NCBI GenBank assembly: GCA_914767715.1
Contig: OU612067.1
Coordinates: 7,998,001-8,062,000 of the forward strand
DNA: 64,000 bases
Origin: Membranipora membranacea
Lineage: Eukaryota > Bryozoa > Gymnolaemata > Cheilostomatida > Membraniporidae
Reading direction: 5' to 3'
Positions 23,201-35,839 of the stretch are shown in pieces (position 1 is the stretch's first letter; each line of letters begins with the position of its first letter). The position numbers and the translations under genes are program-made. A model generated the notes under the pieces. It had not been told where the DNA came from. It saw only the letters and a program-made list of their open reading frames with translations, and did not search any database.

Positions 23201-23749
23201 TCCGTCCGTACTGTTATTGAATTGAACTTTTCCTTACCTCAGGCAATTCACTTCTCCCTCATAGGAATGCATTAATGCTATCAATCTGCAATATATCCCA
23301 ATTATTATGACAGATTAGGTTGATGACCTCGATGTACTTTAGAGGTTTTTTTAGAACAGACTGATAACAGCTAAATCTGATTAGCCTTTATTAGCTTTCT
23401 GCTTCCTGAGCAGCTGTTTTAACGCCAGTGATGACTCATACCAATCATAACTGTCGATCAGGTTAATGCCCTCCGATGTATTTCTTTTAATTGTTTAGAA
23501 TTGAAAGATAACAAGCACCCCTGCTTATCCTCGATCAAGGTTGTTCAACACCAGAGGCGAGTAAAAGCATTTTTTTCTCGATGCCTAAATGTCAGATGAA
23601 ATCTCGCTTTGCCATCCTGTCCTCTGTTTCAGGTGCTACATGTATCAGATAATACTTTAGGAGGTGGATTCTCATGGCATGCCACAGAACCCCTGCTTAT
23701 GTGTGGGGGAGATCGATGTATAAGTATCCTATCAATAGAGGCACCCTGA
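17299..23749 (+). CDS. NUP37: Nucleoporin Nup37, WD40 protein of the Nup107-160 (Y) complex (seven exons)
   Basis: Exons 17299-17478, 17829-17935, 18347-18419, 18891-19079, 19493-19677, 22881-23049 and 23633-23749 have GT-AG borders and compatible phases and give 339 residues (human about 326). In vertebrates Nup37 binds Nup160 in the Y complex, the outer scaffold of the nuclear pore, and Y complexes also act at kinetochores. The family is recognised by GSHSKSVNAVSFDFDSG then ASVSDDNKCILW (WD repeat about residues 120-160; human NGLVFDP ... IASVSDDHTCRIW), LLVAERSGLIRFYDL (about 184-198; human MVAEKNGTIRFYDL), VLAGHQWLVFDTSKS, and the terminal GGGFSWHATEPLLMCGGDRC (human GSGLSWHRTLPLCVIGGDHK). 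The start ATG gives MDVTDKCRVTTVPCEG with GVVTCVECSPFDF aligning to the first blade. Intron 5 (3.2 kb) is loaded with repeats. Convergent with mitochondrial EF-Tu. Confidence 0.93.
19912..20111 (+). mobile_element. tRNA-derived SINE in NUP37 intron 5
   Basis: A-box GGTAGCTCAGTTGGTTAGAG (19921-19940) and B-box GGGTTCAAATCCC (about 19976-19988) form a tRNA-like head. The body CTGCAGTCTATTGACTACTG through GCCGAATATGGCGGCCGC is shared with the copies at 1-172 and 49732-49865. The anticodon arm does not pair, so a functional tRNA gene is unlikely. Its 3' side abuts a fold-back element at 20112. Confidence 0.75.
20112..20268. mobile_element. 157-bp MITE with 36-bp terminal inverted repeats
   Basis: The left end TATTGATGGTGGGAGGAGTG (20112-20131) continues to GGGAAGG at about 20147. 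The right end is its inverted copy (about 20230-20268) with one mismatch. Weaker pairing continues inward (GTCATTCTCTGCAT with ATGCAGCGAATGAG), leaving a loop of about 45 nt. Element ends coincide with TA on both sides, consistent with TA target duplication as in Tc1/mariner-type elements. No transposase frame is present. Confidence 0.75.
20920..21020. repeat. Fold-back hairpin, 33-nt arms
   Basis: The left arm CCAAGTTTGGTC...TTTGCCTGCATTCCAGC (20919-20952) pairs with CAACTGGAATGCAGGCAAAC...GACCAAACTTG (20987-21020). Three or four mismatches occur and the loop is about 34 nt with a G6 run. It resembles a small MITE or a long-stem RNA hairpin and lies in NUP37 intron 5. Confidence 0.7.
21021..22880. 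other. Remainder of NUP37 intron 5, nothing recognised
   Basis: AT-rich intronic DNA. Short open frames on both strands lack similarity or codon structure. No further repeat was recognised. Confidence 0.45.
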
Positions 23750-24010
23750 TACGCGAGAAACCTTTCATGCCATCAACCTACATAAAGCATTATCAATTTC
23801 TATAAAATGGAAGTGGCCTTGCATGGATAACACTTATTAAATTCACGTTTCCACAATCGTGATCATCAGAAAAGCACATAATTTGTTGCAGACATCTCAA
23901 ACACAACGCTCTTGGTATAGACAGAGGACATTAAATATAATTCCTGAATATTTTGTATGCGTCATGCCTGAGCTATTTACTTACATTCATTTTTGTAGTT
24001 TCTTTGGAAA

Positions 24011-24231
24011 TAAAAATCAACACTATCTATACAGCAAGGTGTTGGTGCATAAGAGAAACAATCAAAAAGCATGTCAGTTTCCCCAATAGTCGCAGCAAAT
24101 CAATATGGATTGTCTAGACGTCTTTATAGAGTATAATGTTACTCCAGACAACTCACGTTTTTGTTTGATAGCTTTGCAGTCTGAGAAAATAACACAAAAT
24201 CTTTGGAAACATCGCAGCAAAAAATTTTATT
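24011..24231. other. Convergent poly(A) signals of NUP37 and TUFM
   Basis: AATAAA on the plus strand at 24011-24016 lies 262 nt after the NUP37 stop. AATAAA on the minus strand (plus TTTATT at 24226-24231) lies 176 nt after the TUFM stop at 24407. The two tail-to-tail genes would end about 200 nt apart without needing overlap. Confidence 0.5.
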
Positions 24232-24406
24232 GCATACTTCAATAAAACTGAAATATTATTTGGTGGAAATTGTGTAATGCAGCATATAAATCATAAAGGT
24301 CACAGTCAGAACTGTTATATAGTATATAAATAACACTAGTCGCAGTTCAGTTAGTTTTTTATACATAGTCTTCAAAAACAAGCAGAAAAAAAATAACATC
24401 AATCTT

Positions 24407-27400
24407 TCAAACTTTCATTTTTTTACTCTTACCCTTTTGTTGAGCCTCGGTCAAACTGGTTTTGTGCGACGCTGGAAGGTAATTAAATCCGGACAATAGT
24501 TCATTATTGAGGGGTAGAACTTTAGTCAATTTTCCAGTTAAGGCAGTAATCTGGTTTTCTCTCATGGTAAACCTCTGTCCCTGTTTGAGCACCATGGGTC
24601 TGCGCAGCCAGATCTTAACCATCTGAGTGTCTCCGGGCATAATCATAGGTACAGACTCATCGAGTAGAACACAGCCATCTTTACTCCAAACACTACTGAA
24701 TATCTGTTGTATGTACTTGTTAGTAATAGGCTTGCTGCGACCTCCCTCCGACTTTTTCAGCACATATACCTGCGCCTCAAATAGATCTGTCTGCTCGGTA
24801 CTGTCTTTTTCAATAACAGCTACACCACTAAAACAGCGATTGGAAAGATAAATGGCGAGTGAAACAGATATGAAAAATTTTTTTCACAATTCATACAGCA
24901 AATAACTCCTAAATATGTTGCACACCGCTTGCACCATATTCAAGGATATGCTCAACTGCATTGTAACATCTTTCTGTACTGTCAGATCTACTTCATACAT
25001 TTCAATTGTATCTTGATCGAAACAAATCACAAACAAATAAGCTTCTGATCATTTTCTCTCACCGATCGATGGCGTCTGGTCTGACACCTCGCAGCAGTAC
25101 ACCTACATTCTCTCCTGCTTTGGCCTCCTGTACAGATCTTTTAAACACCTGTATGTCGGACACTGTAGATTTGATATCACGTCCATATCCTAGCAACTGG
25201 ATATGCTGGCCTTTTTTGAGAATACCTGTAAAATATCGGAGATACATGTACAGTACAGAATCCTGAAAGTAACTTGCCGAGCGCTTCGACCATCTTGTTT
25301 GAAGGCAAACTAATTAACACTCACCAAGGCTGTACTCATATGGGGAGGGGGCAAGAGGCCATGGCCCTACCCCATTTTAAGAGCTTACTTTGAAAACTCC
25401 TAAACACTGCAAATACTTGCTGCATTGTGTAAGTGAAAAGCAACTACATGATATTTAATATTTTCATTTTTTTTCTTTCTGCCACATCAGAGTTTTATTA
25501 ATAATGTACTGGGATCTTATCTTATCGTACAGTTCCTACAGCATCTGACTAAAATTATTTAGCGTCTGCGTACTAATTTAGAGTACTTCTTACCCTACTC
25601 CCGTATCCATCCACGCATGTTGTACCCTATTAAGCTTACAGACACGGCCCTGATAACCACCACCCACCCATACACCCATACCCATTTATCATCACCTGCT
25701 AATGGTAGGCATTATTGGGGTGTTATCGTTTACGAAACAACCATGATCTGTCCCGATTTCAGTTCAGTCATACTGCCTCCCATAGAATCTGAGGATGGCG
25801 ATAACAAACAAACTCCATAGACTTCACTATTCAGGTTATTTTTTCATGCACACAAACTATCGCAGTACAAAAAAGTGAAACAGAAAGTTGACCTGGTGAT
25901 GAATATAAAGTATTAGTAGCCATATACCTGTTATCCTGTGAGGACATAGAACTAATATTGTGGAAACGTGTTGTTACCAGCAGTCCATATAGTCGTACTG
26001 ATTGAAACAAAAATTTGATTCAGCCCTTTTACAGCATCCAAATCAAAGCATCTGATGGTGTGGCCGTTTAAATCCATAATTTTGTCATCCTATAAACCAC
26101 TCTTTGGATGATTATCAGATCAGAGTGACAGTGATAGTAATTTCAATACAAATCTGATATCTTTTTATTTTTCTATCACCAGCAAACCACTAACGGACTG
26201 TTTTGTAAGTGTCAAGAAGCATTAGGCCCTAAATAGGTTCAGAGTTTTCAGAACACCCTTTCTTCAACTGAACAAAAATGGGCAATAAAAGCATGACAAA
26301 CACAATATACTATTGATATCCATGAAACATGTTCCATTGACTAGGTATCTGAGTATCTTTTAGGTCACAAAATGCTAAGAAAATATCTAGGTCAGAATGA
26401 GAGCAGTGTAATAAATAAGCAGTTTTGACGTTGTGCATAACATATAATTTAGTCAGCAGCCACAGCTGCGGGGGCGTGTAACATTGTGTTATGCATGATG
26501 ATTGAGTCTCACTCTAAAAGATAACCTTTTACTTCCTTTTCCTGTTTTATTGCACATGCCTAAAGGCTGAACTCCAACAAATCATTGCAGTAGATGTACA
26601 CTGTCATGTTCAAGGGTTTGACGTAAAGGCCTAGCCTAGTTATCAGGAAAATTGCTAAATGTTTAATTAGAACAAACCTTTTTCGATGGTACCAACACCG
26701 ACAGTTCCCCGACCAGGAACTGTAAATGAGGTCTCTAGAGGTAGAAATAGAGGACTGTCTACATCTCGAACGGGGTCCGGTACATAGTCATCAAGCGCAT
26801 CACATAACTTTAAAATTGATGCTTCACCGATATCTGGCTGTGTCTCATCCAAAGCGCACTTTGCAGAACCACTTATGAAAGGAATATCCATGCCATTGTA
26901 ACCAAACTCGGAAAGTAAGTCGCGCATCTCAAGTTCAACCAACTCGACGGTTTCACTATCTACAAGGTCAGCTTTGTTTATATATACAACTATCCGTTCG
27001 ATGCCGATCTGTCTTGCTAGCATTATATGTTCACGGGTTTGAGGCATCTGTCCATCAGTTGCAGCCACAACTAGGATTGCTGCATCCATTTGATTAGCTC
27101 CACATATCATATTTTTGATGTAGTCGATATGACCTGGACAGTCAGTATGGGCATAGTGTCTCTTAGGAGTCTCAAAATTGACATGACATGCGTTGATTGT
27201 AATCCCCCTAGCTTTCTCATCAGGTGCTCTATCTATATCTTCATATGACATGGCTAATGTTTTATTCTCTTTGGCTTTGCCTCCTGTCACAGCATTTCTT
27301 CTTGACAGCACATTTGTTATTGCAGCAGAAAGTGTAGTCTTCCCATGATCAATATGGCCAATAGTACCCACATTACAGTGAAGTTTAACTTCTGAGCTTT

Positions 27401-27521
27401 GGCTGGCTGTCTTGGTGGAATATCTACCCACATTTCTGGCCCAGGATCTACATTGATACCAAGCAAATCTTCTTAAATTGATAGAACAGCTTGAAATCAA
27501 TTTTTTTATGGGGGCTGCCAT
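24407..27521 (-). CDS. TUFM: Mitochondrial elongation factor Tu (three exons)
   Basis: Exons 27521-26678, 25225-25063 and 24827-24407 join in phase and give 475 residues (human about 452-455). EF-Tu carries aminoacyl-tRNA to the mitochondrial ribosome as a GTP complex. The N-terminal ~45 residues are basic, hydroxylated and lack acidic residues until E44, as in a matrix-targeting presequence. G-domain motifs: GHIDHGKT (55-62), RGIT (105-108), DCPGH (127-131), NKAD (182-185) and SAK (219-221). Exons 2 and 3 supply domain 2 ([26 protein letters not shown]) and domain 3 ([35 protein letters not shown]). The usual VTGTLERG segment reads VGVGTIEKG. The C-terminus carries an additional Lys-rich tail (KGKSKKMKV) of uncertain role. 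Both introns lie in domain 2. Confidence 0.95.
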
Positions 27522-30500
27522 TTTTGTGGATATTTAACTATAATCTCCAAATTAGTTTTATTTGAGGCTATAAAGCTTGTGATCATAATTTATTGCTTAT
27601 AACCAACCCAGCTTTTAAGAGCAATGATCAAATGAAACTTAGGCCATTCTTTATGTGCACTGTGATTGGCCGGTTTTTGATTTTTCCTGAATCTGATTGG
27701 CTTTTGCTACTCTGCTCTGCACAGACTCTGATAACAAAATCTATTCAATGTCACAATTGCAGTCGGTCATTGACCTTCTCATATATACAACCACTTGATG
27801 ATGTCATATCGATATAAAATACAGTGATTGCTTGAATTTACATACCAGCATGATAGCTGGCAGGTGTCAACAAACTTTGTTTTTAAACACTCACGAGTGT
27901 CATCAGCGGCCAGCAATGAAGGCTGGATGTAACTGTAACTGGAATGCTTTGTTTCAACATGGGGAAGTGTTACCAATGAACTAAACCCAGAGTTCATTGG
28001 TGTGACTAGATCTGTTATAGGCGCCGAGTGGATTGCCAAGTGGATTGCTATGCATAATAATACATGTGTTTAAGCTGAAGAAAATTCACACCAGTGTTTG
28101 CCCACAAGTTTATTTATGGCAAACTACAAATCTTCCTCACATGCATCGCATCCAATATCTAGGATAATTCGCTTTCACACAAAATATCATCAAAGTAGTA
28201 TGAATTAATAATTAATTAATTATGTATTCTTGACATCTGCTGGGTTAGAGCTGTAAAGGATTTTGTTTGAAGTAACCACCTTCTCACATTGATTACTTTG
28301 CTTGCCTAGTTCAACCACAAATTAATACTGGCTATCCATCCAAGCTGGTTTGACCAGTGCTTTCCTTTTTATTGAATAAATCATGATAACAACAAATACT
28401 TGTTCTAAGATTAATTGCGATATGATGAGCACAAAAAAAACCGCAAACCTTGTTGAACAGGAATTCGTATTTCTAGATTGGTTCAAATCTACATGATGCA
28501 TTTTAACTCATTGAACATTGAGTATACGGATATAGCTTAACTTATTAATCATGATAAGCAGCTCTATATTTTGACACCAAATCTGCAAATGTGATGTTGT
28601 TTATTATTACTGTCGCTGCTGAACAGTATAAAAGCTATTTCTAGCCTTTGGCTTTTGTTCTATTTTAGCATTAGTGGATTTTGTCACGTTTTCCAAAAGT
28701 TGCTCCAGGCAATTTTCAATATGGATATGGACTAAATTAAGAAAGTCGAAATCGATATCTAGAAACCGCAGCCAAGGCCGTAAGTGTGTCGGTTGATGAC
28801 CTATACTTTAGTTAGCCTCAGATCTCATACAAGTAGGTGCAGTATACACTAGCATTTATAATTAATCAGGTAAACAAATAACATTAATACCACATTCAAA
28901 AGATTCACAATAAGAAATCAAATAAGTTCTCAATGGGGAATGAAGATTTTCACTCTTCCGTTTTGTGGGGCTGATACACTTTTAAGGCTTGACGTCATGT
29001 AAAGTTTACCTTCCTATTAGGAAGTTAAAATAGCAGGGTCAAGCTCTTTGTTAGCGCGCAGTGTGGATGGTCACTGTGGGATTTCAGTAGAAGCACTGAC
29101 CTATGTGTCACTGTTGCTAGGCTAGGCTGTCTGGTCTGGTCGTGTTGGTAGTCTATCTATATTCCATGTTATGTCAAGTCGGAGAGAGAGGAGGGACATT
29201 ATTTATGTCTAGCAGTCTAGCACTCTTGATATGTATCTTTCTTTGTTCCGAACTTGAAACATGACACTCAGTTGATTACCTGTACAAATAAAGCAGTTCC
29301 GTGGTCTGGCCATCGATTAGCATTGTTGTCAACATGCTCGGGTTCCTAATAACCATCTGGCCAGTAACCGGCCAGTAACCCTGTAACTAGCAGCCATCAT
29401 AAAAGGGCCCCTCACATATCACAATATCTCGCAGACTTCAGACGGGGTCGTTTAATAGCGAAGAAATTGATTTGCCCGCAATTTGCTTTAGAACTGATTT
29501 CACCAGCAAATATTTTACAGCCTGGGATTTAACCTGCAGCGTATCTTGTCATGATTCATTATTCAGTGGTTTGGCGCCATTGTTGTGAATACGAATTAAA
29601 ACCTGACTTTCTGGATTAAGTAGTATCACCATGACATGATGATTTCCTCATTTTCTGGCTTGCACACTCAAGGCGTTATACAATACGACAACCTGAAAAA
29701 CTTCCTTTATTTTTACGCTTTTTTATCAGGTGAAAAGTTAATTAGGGTCTTTGATCTGGATAAATCCAGCCGTTGGTTAGATTTTGAGCAATCAGAGCTC
29801 ATTAAGATTGTAATCTGTGTTTTCCACACCATTGAGGACTCCGTGGTTGTAGTAGTTTCACCCACAGCCACCTCCCATTATCCCACTGTTTGACATTTAT
29901 GTTTGATTCAGTTATGGTTAGGTTTGGTTCTGTTTTCTTACTTGTTGTTTCCCACTCAAAACTGATAGAAAGCTTTCATCACTGTGTGTGTGACTTCAGC
30001 CTCAGTTAAAACATTAATATATCGTTTGGGCGGTATTTTGAATAATTGTCTGTAGCCGATGGAATCTTGTGTAAACAGGATATTTTGAGGATGATGTTTT
30101 TTATCTTCAAATAAAACTGCCGGTTGATCAAAGTTGTGCAACAGCAGTCGAAATTCAGGGAAAACGCATACCAAAACCTGCCAATCTATGTTTTAATTTT
30201 CTGAACCTAAGCAACCAAACGCAAGACTTGACCAGTTGAAAACTTTATAACCTGAAATAACACTTTTTTTTGGTGCCAACTGTTGAATGTAAATATTAGA
30301 AAAGTGCTGTTCCACTGTCACCCTCATTACATCATAGACACCATAGACTTATTAATAAGTGTATGGTGACATCAAAAGTAAGTATCTCCAATCAGCAGCA
30401 TGAACAAACAAGAGGGGGAAGATTACCATGTGGAAAAAAAAAAAATTAACTCTGTTGCTGTCCTTGAGATTACCCACAGAAACCGTCCAAAGATCAATTC

Positions 30501-33321
30501 GGCGAATACTAACTCAGGTTTAACTGACACATGGCAAAACATTTATTGTGTAAACTTTTGCTTCAGTAATTATATATTTACACGTAATTGCGTATAATTG
30601 GTGATTTTTCTCAAGGTTGGTAAACGTACAGCCTATATATTGACACTAGGCGCTGATATCCAGATGTGGCATCTTCTAATATGTGGTCTACTTAAATTTA
30701 AATTGAGCTTATCCATCAAAGGAGAAATAGTGGTGTGGGAGCTGTGAGGGCCTTTAAAACTTGAAGATTCTCACGAAAAAAGACCCTGGCATTTCAAGGG
30801 TGTTATCAGTGCGGTTGTTCGTGTGCAGAGAAGGTGTAACAAGGCAGGTACCATCCAGCCTAACATCGAAATAACAATAATATGAGATGGCTTAATACCA
30901 CTTACTGGTAAACAGCTCAAGCATGCTATTACAAAATTAATACTCTATCTCATACACAGCCAAGGTGATGACCTATGGCTAGCCTACTCTATTATATAAC
31001 TACTACATTATCCGGCGAGTTAATGACCCCACTTATATAGATTCTTCATATCCAGCCATATTTACCACAATAATCTATGTTCATTTCATACACACAAGTT
31101 GCCGGGCAGTGCATCGTATGTGTATACAGTCTTACACAGGAACATGGTCTATGAAAGGCTGGAATTATTCAGTTGTCGCCGACGTCTGGTTCACGTGTTT
31201 AACTTGAAGGTCATTGAACGTAGTCATTATCAAGTGCATGGGTGTAGCAATAATGCAGCTAGCCTGATGTTCTTGCTTTCATAATTGCCTGAATATTGAG
31301 AGGTGGGAGGCTATTGCCGCATGGAGAAGGACAATTACTGTGTCAGATGTGACACCATCATCGCTCGCACCATAACTGTCATATTTGTGGCTGAGTCTTT
31401 GACCCTTTTGGACGTATTTCTGGTTGGTTGATGGTTTTGTATCATTCCATTAAATGGACAACAAAATTTCCATTTATTAGTTTTAGTTCAGCCAGGTTTC
31501 GTAACTCAGCGGTTATGCTGGCATCACCGTACATATTTAACCTCCGTATCACATTTACAGCCTCATCTAAATCACAGCTAAAATTAGCTCTATAGAGTGC
31601 TGACCCTCCCATTCCTTTCCATCGAGACTCACTCCTCTACCTCATGTAGATCAGGAATAGACCCACCCCTCATGTTCTATCTAAGGCCTATCACCGGCCA
31701 TCTAGCTGACTCGTACATGTTCTCTTTAAGCAGCACAATTCGTTTGAAAAGACTCAGCTTTTTGTTGAACTTTTCTAAAATCTCACCAATTATCTTTGTG
31801 TATGGATCATTTGTTTCAATGGATGATTGAATACTAAATTCACCAATGTACTCCTTATACGAAGAAATCCAGTCTCATTTAGCAAGTACCTGTGAACGTA
31901 TGTCAAAACATAAATGATGAATTATAGCGGATAATAGCTAAATCCAACACTTTCGATTTAATCAGATTTCCTGAATGCATTATTGGTATTACCTATAACT
32001 GAAGGTTGAACAAGCAGGCAATGTTTAGCTGAAGCTTTAGCTGAATAACAAGGAATCGATTACTAATAGAATAGGTCAATGAACACCCGCGCAAAAAGAT
32101 TTTCTTAGTAAAGCTCTATGCCAAGACTGATTGCGATACTTTAACACATTGTTCCTCATGACGGCTGAACCGATAATAGGCGACTAATAAAAATAGAGTG
32201 TCAAAAATGTCAGCTGTATAATCTGATCTGGCTCGAAAATGATCCTAACAAGAAAAAAAAGCCACAGCTACATGGCTGAAATGAAGACGAAAGAGTTGAC
32301 TAGATGATCGATGATGGCATTAACTCTCCATATTACATTCTCGATAATGCACTGAAATGAAGGTTCTTAATTACTTCGATATTTTTGTCAGCTTATTTGT
32401 GGGTATTTAGCCTTGACCAGGCTTGATTTATCTGGTATCTTATCTTAGCCCATTGCATTTATTGTCAGGAAGTTCATCTTGTACAATTTGTACGCTTATG
32501 AAGGACAAGTGCAGAATGCTAATATAGCTGATCAGGTTCGATGTGGAACAAGATTCCGATAACATAAAAAGCTATTCAGTCGAGTGTGTAACTCCATATT
32601 TCTATAGAAGTACAACTGAACTCAACAATCCATGCTATTTATTAGCGAACGCTACATAAATATGAACAATAAAAAGCATATATCTTGCAGCAAGTAAGAA
32701 GTAATTTCATTGTAAGCGCTGCGTTATCTTGAGGCAGCGAACTATTTTTACCCCAGTTAAAATGAACCTTGTCAAGCAGCTATTTTTTATTTTGAAGAAG
32801 CCGCATGACAAGGTCAAGTTTCGATTTCTCATTGCAATTTAAATAGCATATATTACATTTATTTCTAATATTGGCAACATTTAACACTTAAAAGTTCATC
32901 TTTCATCAGTCCTTTGACGCAGATAGACATCTATGTTGGCTGTAATGAACCTTATCTTGCATGTCGCTAGGTTAGAGACTTTTTGGGTGCAAACATTTAT
33001 TACTTCTCTGTTAAGCTTATCTTGTCTAATAGTGGTTTGATTAACTTGGTTTGGCCCATACTTTTCTATCAGAGATACAAGCCACTGAACTATAGGAGTA
33101 ATGTATGCGTTGAATAGCAGCCAATCAGATTAGATTATTAATAGGTCAATGACCTGGTCACGGATAATGGAAATCCAATGGTTTATATCGCAAGTGCAGT
33201 GAGCCCAAAGCAAGACTGCAGCCTCGTTCACTATACAGTATACAGCACTCACTTAGGCACCATGCTAGTCTAGCTCTACAGATTCATCGATAGTTCAGTG
33301 TAAATTATTTATATGTTGCAG
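27522..33321. other. Long intergenic stretch, no supported gene
   Basis: No exon series with matching splice sites and phase was found on either strand. Short open frames near 29636-29893 (+) and 29956-30174 (-) lack recognisable motifs or low-ambiguity splice sites. The first few hundred bases would hold the TUFM promoter; ATG at 27521 is followed upstream by AT-rich sequence without an obvious box. Confidence 0.45.
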
Positions 33322-33402
33322 ATAAAGTGAAGAAGCAGAGCCAACAAGATTTCTTTCTCTAGACACTGGATATAAGTTGTAAGCTCTGTCTTTGGCAGCA
33401 AG
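33322..33402 (+). other. Possible noncoding 5' exon of the downstream unknown gene
   Basis: An 81-nt segment is bounded by an acceptor-like TATATGTTGCAG and a strong donor GCAGCAAG/GTAAGACG. All three frames contain stops, so it could only be untranslated. It is the best splice-site pair upstream of the plus-strand gene that starts by about 35.8 kb. Assignment rests on splice-site quality alone. Confidence 0.25.
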
Positions 33403-33789
33403 GTAAGACGTCGTTACGATGAATACTCAGTTTGTCTCTGCGTTTTAGCGTGAGTGAATCCCTCAAACTGGGGATACACTTTTGTCAGTGAGGTTTTAAG
33501 GTACACATTGTCCCACCTTCTCAACTGACAACCTGTTTTGAACCTACAAAATAGAGACTTACCGCTTATGGGAAAATACGGAAAATAGGTTTGGATATGA
33601 AATCTTTGGCTATGGAATCTGTGTATCCAATGTTGATATAGATGGCCTCATACCTTTATTATTTGTCCGATATGTGAGGCATCATGGAAGGTTTAGAGAG
33701 TAGTATTGAATGAAAACTAGGAAACTATACTATTCGTTATCCTAGCTAGATCACACTAAGCACAGTGACAAAATACACACACATCCCCT

Positions 33790-33860
33790 AGTAGACCTGT
33801 GTGATAACAAGGTGTTAGCCATAGACTTAATTTACTAGTAGTATAACAAGTCTATGGTGT
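33790..33860. repeat. Short inverted repeat around GTGTTAGCCATAGACTT
   Basis: GGTGTTAGCCATAGACTT (about 33811-33829) is followed by AAGTCTATGGTGTTAGCC (about 33850), pairing CATAGACTT with AAGTCTATG while also repeating GGTGTTAGCC directly. A related CCATAGACTTATTAATAAGT lies at about 30342. No function is inferred. Confidence 0.4.
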
Positions 33861-34340
33861 TAGCCTTACAGCTAGGTGCTAGGATCTCAGTGGATCCCCT
33901 GATAAAAATATGCACAGGCAAGCGCTGAAACCAAGAATTATATTAACCTGATTGTAAAGAGTGATGTCTGAATGCAAACTTAGGCAGGTGAAACCAAGTG
34001 GGAAGCAGTATTCACTGAATTTGAAAAGCTAGCAAAGGCCTTGATTGAAATTTTGTGTCATATTTACAGAGTTTTGTCATACCTGTGCCCTACGCATCCT
34101 GTCCTAGACCTCATTAGACCTAAAATGAAGTCTGCTAGGTCGAGATAATCTGAGATATTGGCTGCATAACTATGCCGATGTAACTTGTAAAACAAGTAGG
34201 ATGTATTTTTTTATTTGCCTTGCGATAAAAGTACTTCCAAGAAATTAGAAAACTGGAATCTTTAGATAGTCTCGGAGATTAGTTCAATCAAGTCTTTAAC
34301 TCCTTGGTTAAATGAATATAAAAAAATGAAACAATTGTTA

Positions 34341-34391
34341 ATTACCGAAACCATAAATTACCGAAACCATAAATTACCGCAACCATAAATG
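34341..34391. repeat. 17-bp tandem repeat, 3 copies
   Basis: ATTACCGAAACCATAAA is repeated three times with one substitution in the last copy (GCAACC). A related GGTAAT motif follows at about 34431-34450. Confidence 0.75.
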
Positions 34392-35839
34392 AGGCAATAT
34401 ATTAGTCATAATGCCTACTGCAAAACCAATTGGTAATTGGTACGGTAATGATAAGATTTTGAAAGTTCTTTCAAAAGCTTTTAACTGAAATCTAACCCTG
34501 AAAATCTGCTTCTATGCTTATGCCAGTTACTTGAAGAAATATGATAGCAAGCTCTCGTCAGGTTAGGCGTGATAGAAAGAATGCCACTGATATTTCTCGT
34601 CCCAATTTCAAGAATTTCTATAAGGGAGTGGGGCAACTGATCTATCAAAATTTCATTTTCCCTGATATTTAAACCGCACAAATCAAAAGAGAGGAACCGT
34701 CTTTTTTCAAAATAGCTTATTCAAAACAGGATGCAAAGCTCTTTAGTTCTGCCTCAAGTATCTAAACAGCCAAAGAAAATATACAAGTGTAAATACGTCA
34801 GTCAAAATCTGGGTTGTCTTGCTTTAATGGTTTCCATACTGTTCACTCTCTGTGGCCAAATTGAAAACTGTCAACAGTTTGAGGGAAAGTTTCATGCTGA
34901 ATGACAATCTTAGTAGCTGTTTATCCTGGTAGGCTAAGTGGGAAAGTTATTCGTCCGGAACCCGTCTAATTTAATACTTATTTACTACGCCTGTGGTCTC
35001 TCAATTTATTCTCTTAATTTATGATTTATTATGATTGCGAAATGATGTGCTATGGTCAGTGAGAGTATTTTTTGGTCACTAATTTGAATCTTCTTACCAC
35101 AACGTTTTACATAGTCTAGTGGATTTTGTGAGACTTTTTTTTTTTACTGTAGGTAGGCGATAGATGCAAATATTTGCATATTGAGTAAAGAAGGCGAATC
35201 TGATTAAAATCTTCCGTTTTATGCGGAAAGTTATTTGCTTGATTTTTAATTCACCCTATCCCGCTGGAGGAATTTTCAAATTTATCATTTACAGTCAATT
35301 CTATTTCGCATTCTTTAATTTTAAATGTGATAGTTGGTTTTGATTTTTAATAAATCTGATCAGAAAATTGAAGCCTGATCTTGCCCTCTCGTCAATCATT
35401 GCATGCCGACATCAAAGTACTACCATAAAGCCGCAGAAAATACTGTATGAAAATCCGTCAGTTAATGGGTTACGGAATACTATACAAGTGATTTCTTTTT
35501 TTCTAAGCAGGGCATATGATATGTTAATATAATTTATTCCTCAAAATCAAATTTATTTCCTATCAGGCACCAAACATGGTCACACCTGAAAATTTAATAA
35601 ATTTGTTCATTTTTTTGTTACGTTTTGGAGAAAGGGCTACACATGTAGATGTTTCTTGATCTATCATCATTAATTTCTTTATCAAATTACCATCAAATCA
35701 CATCTTATAAAATCTAAAATGAGTCCCTGTGCGAAGATCTTTTTTTCTACTTGAAAACTGTTGAAAATTATTAATTTTCATATAATCAGCAACATTATTA
35801 CTTACATTTCAATGTGATTTTTTTTTGCTTTTTTGTCAG

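Noticed and set aside
29636-29893. Upstream exon of the unknown gene
   Set aside because: The open frame lacks convincing acceptor and donor sites of the needed phase, and its residues look like AT-rich noise.
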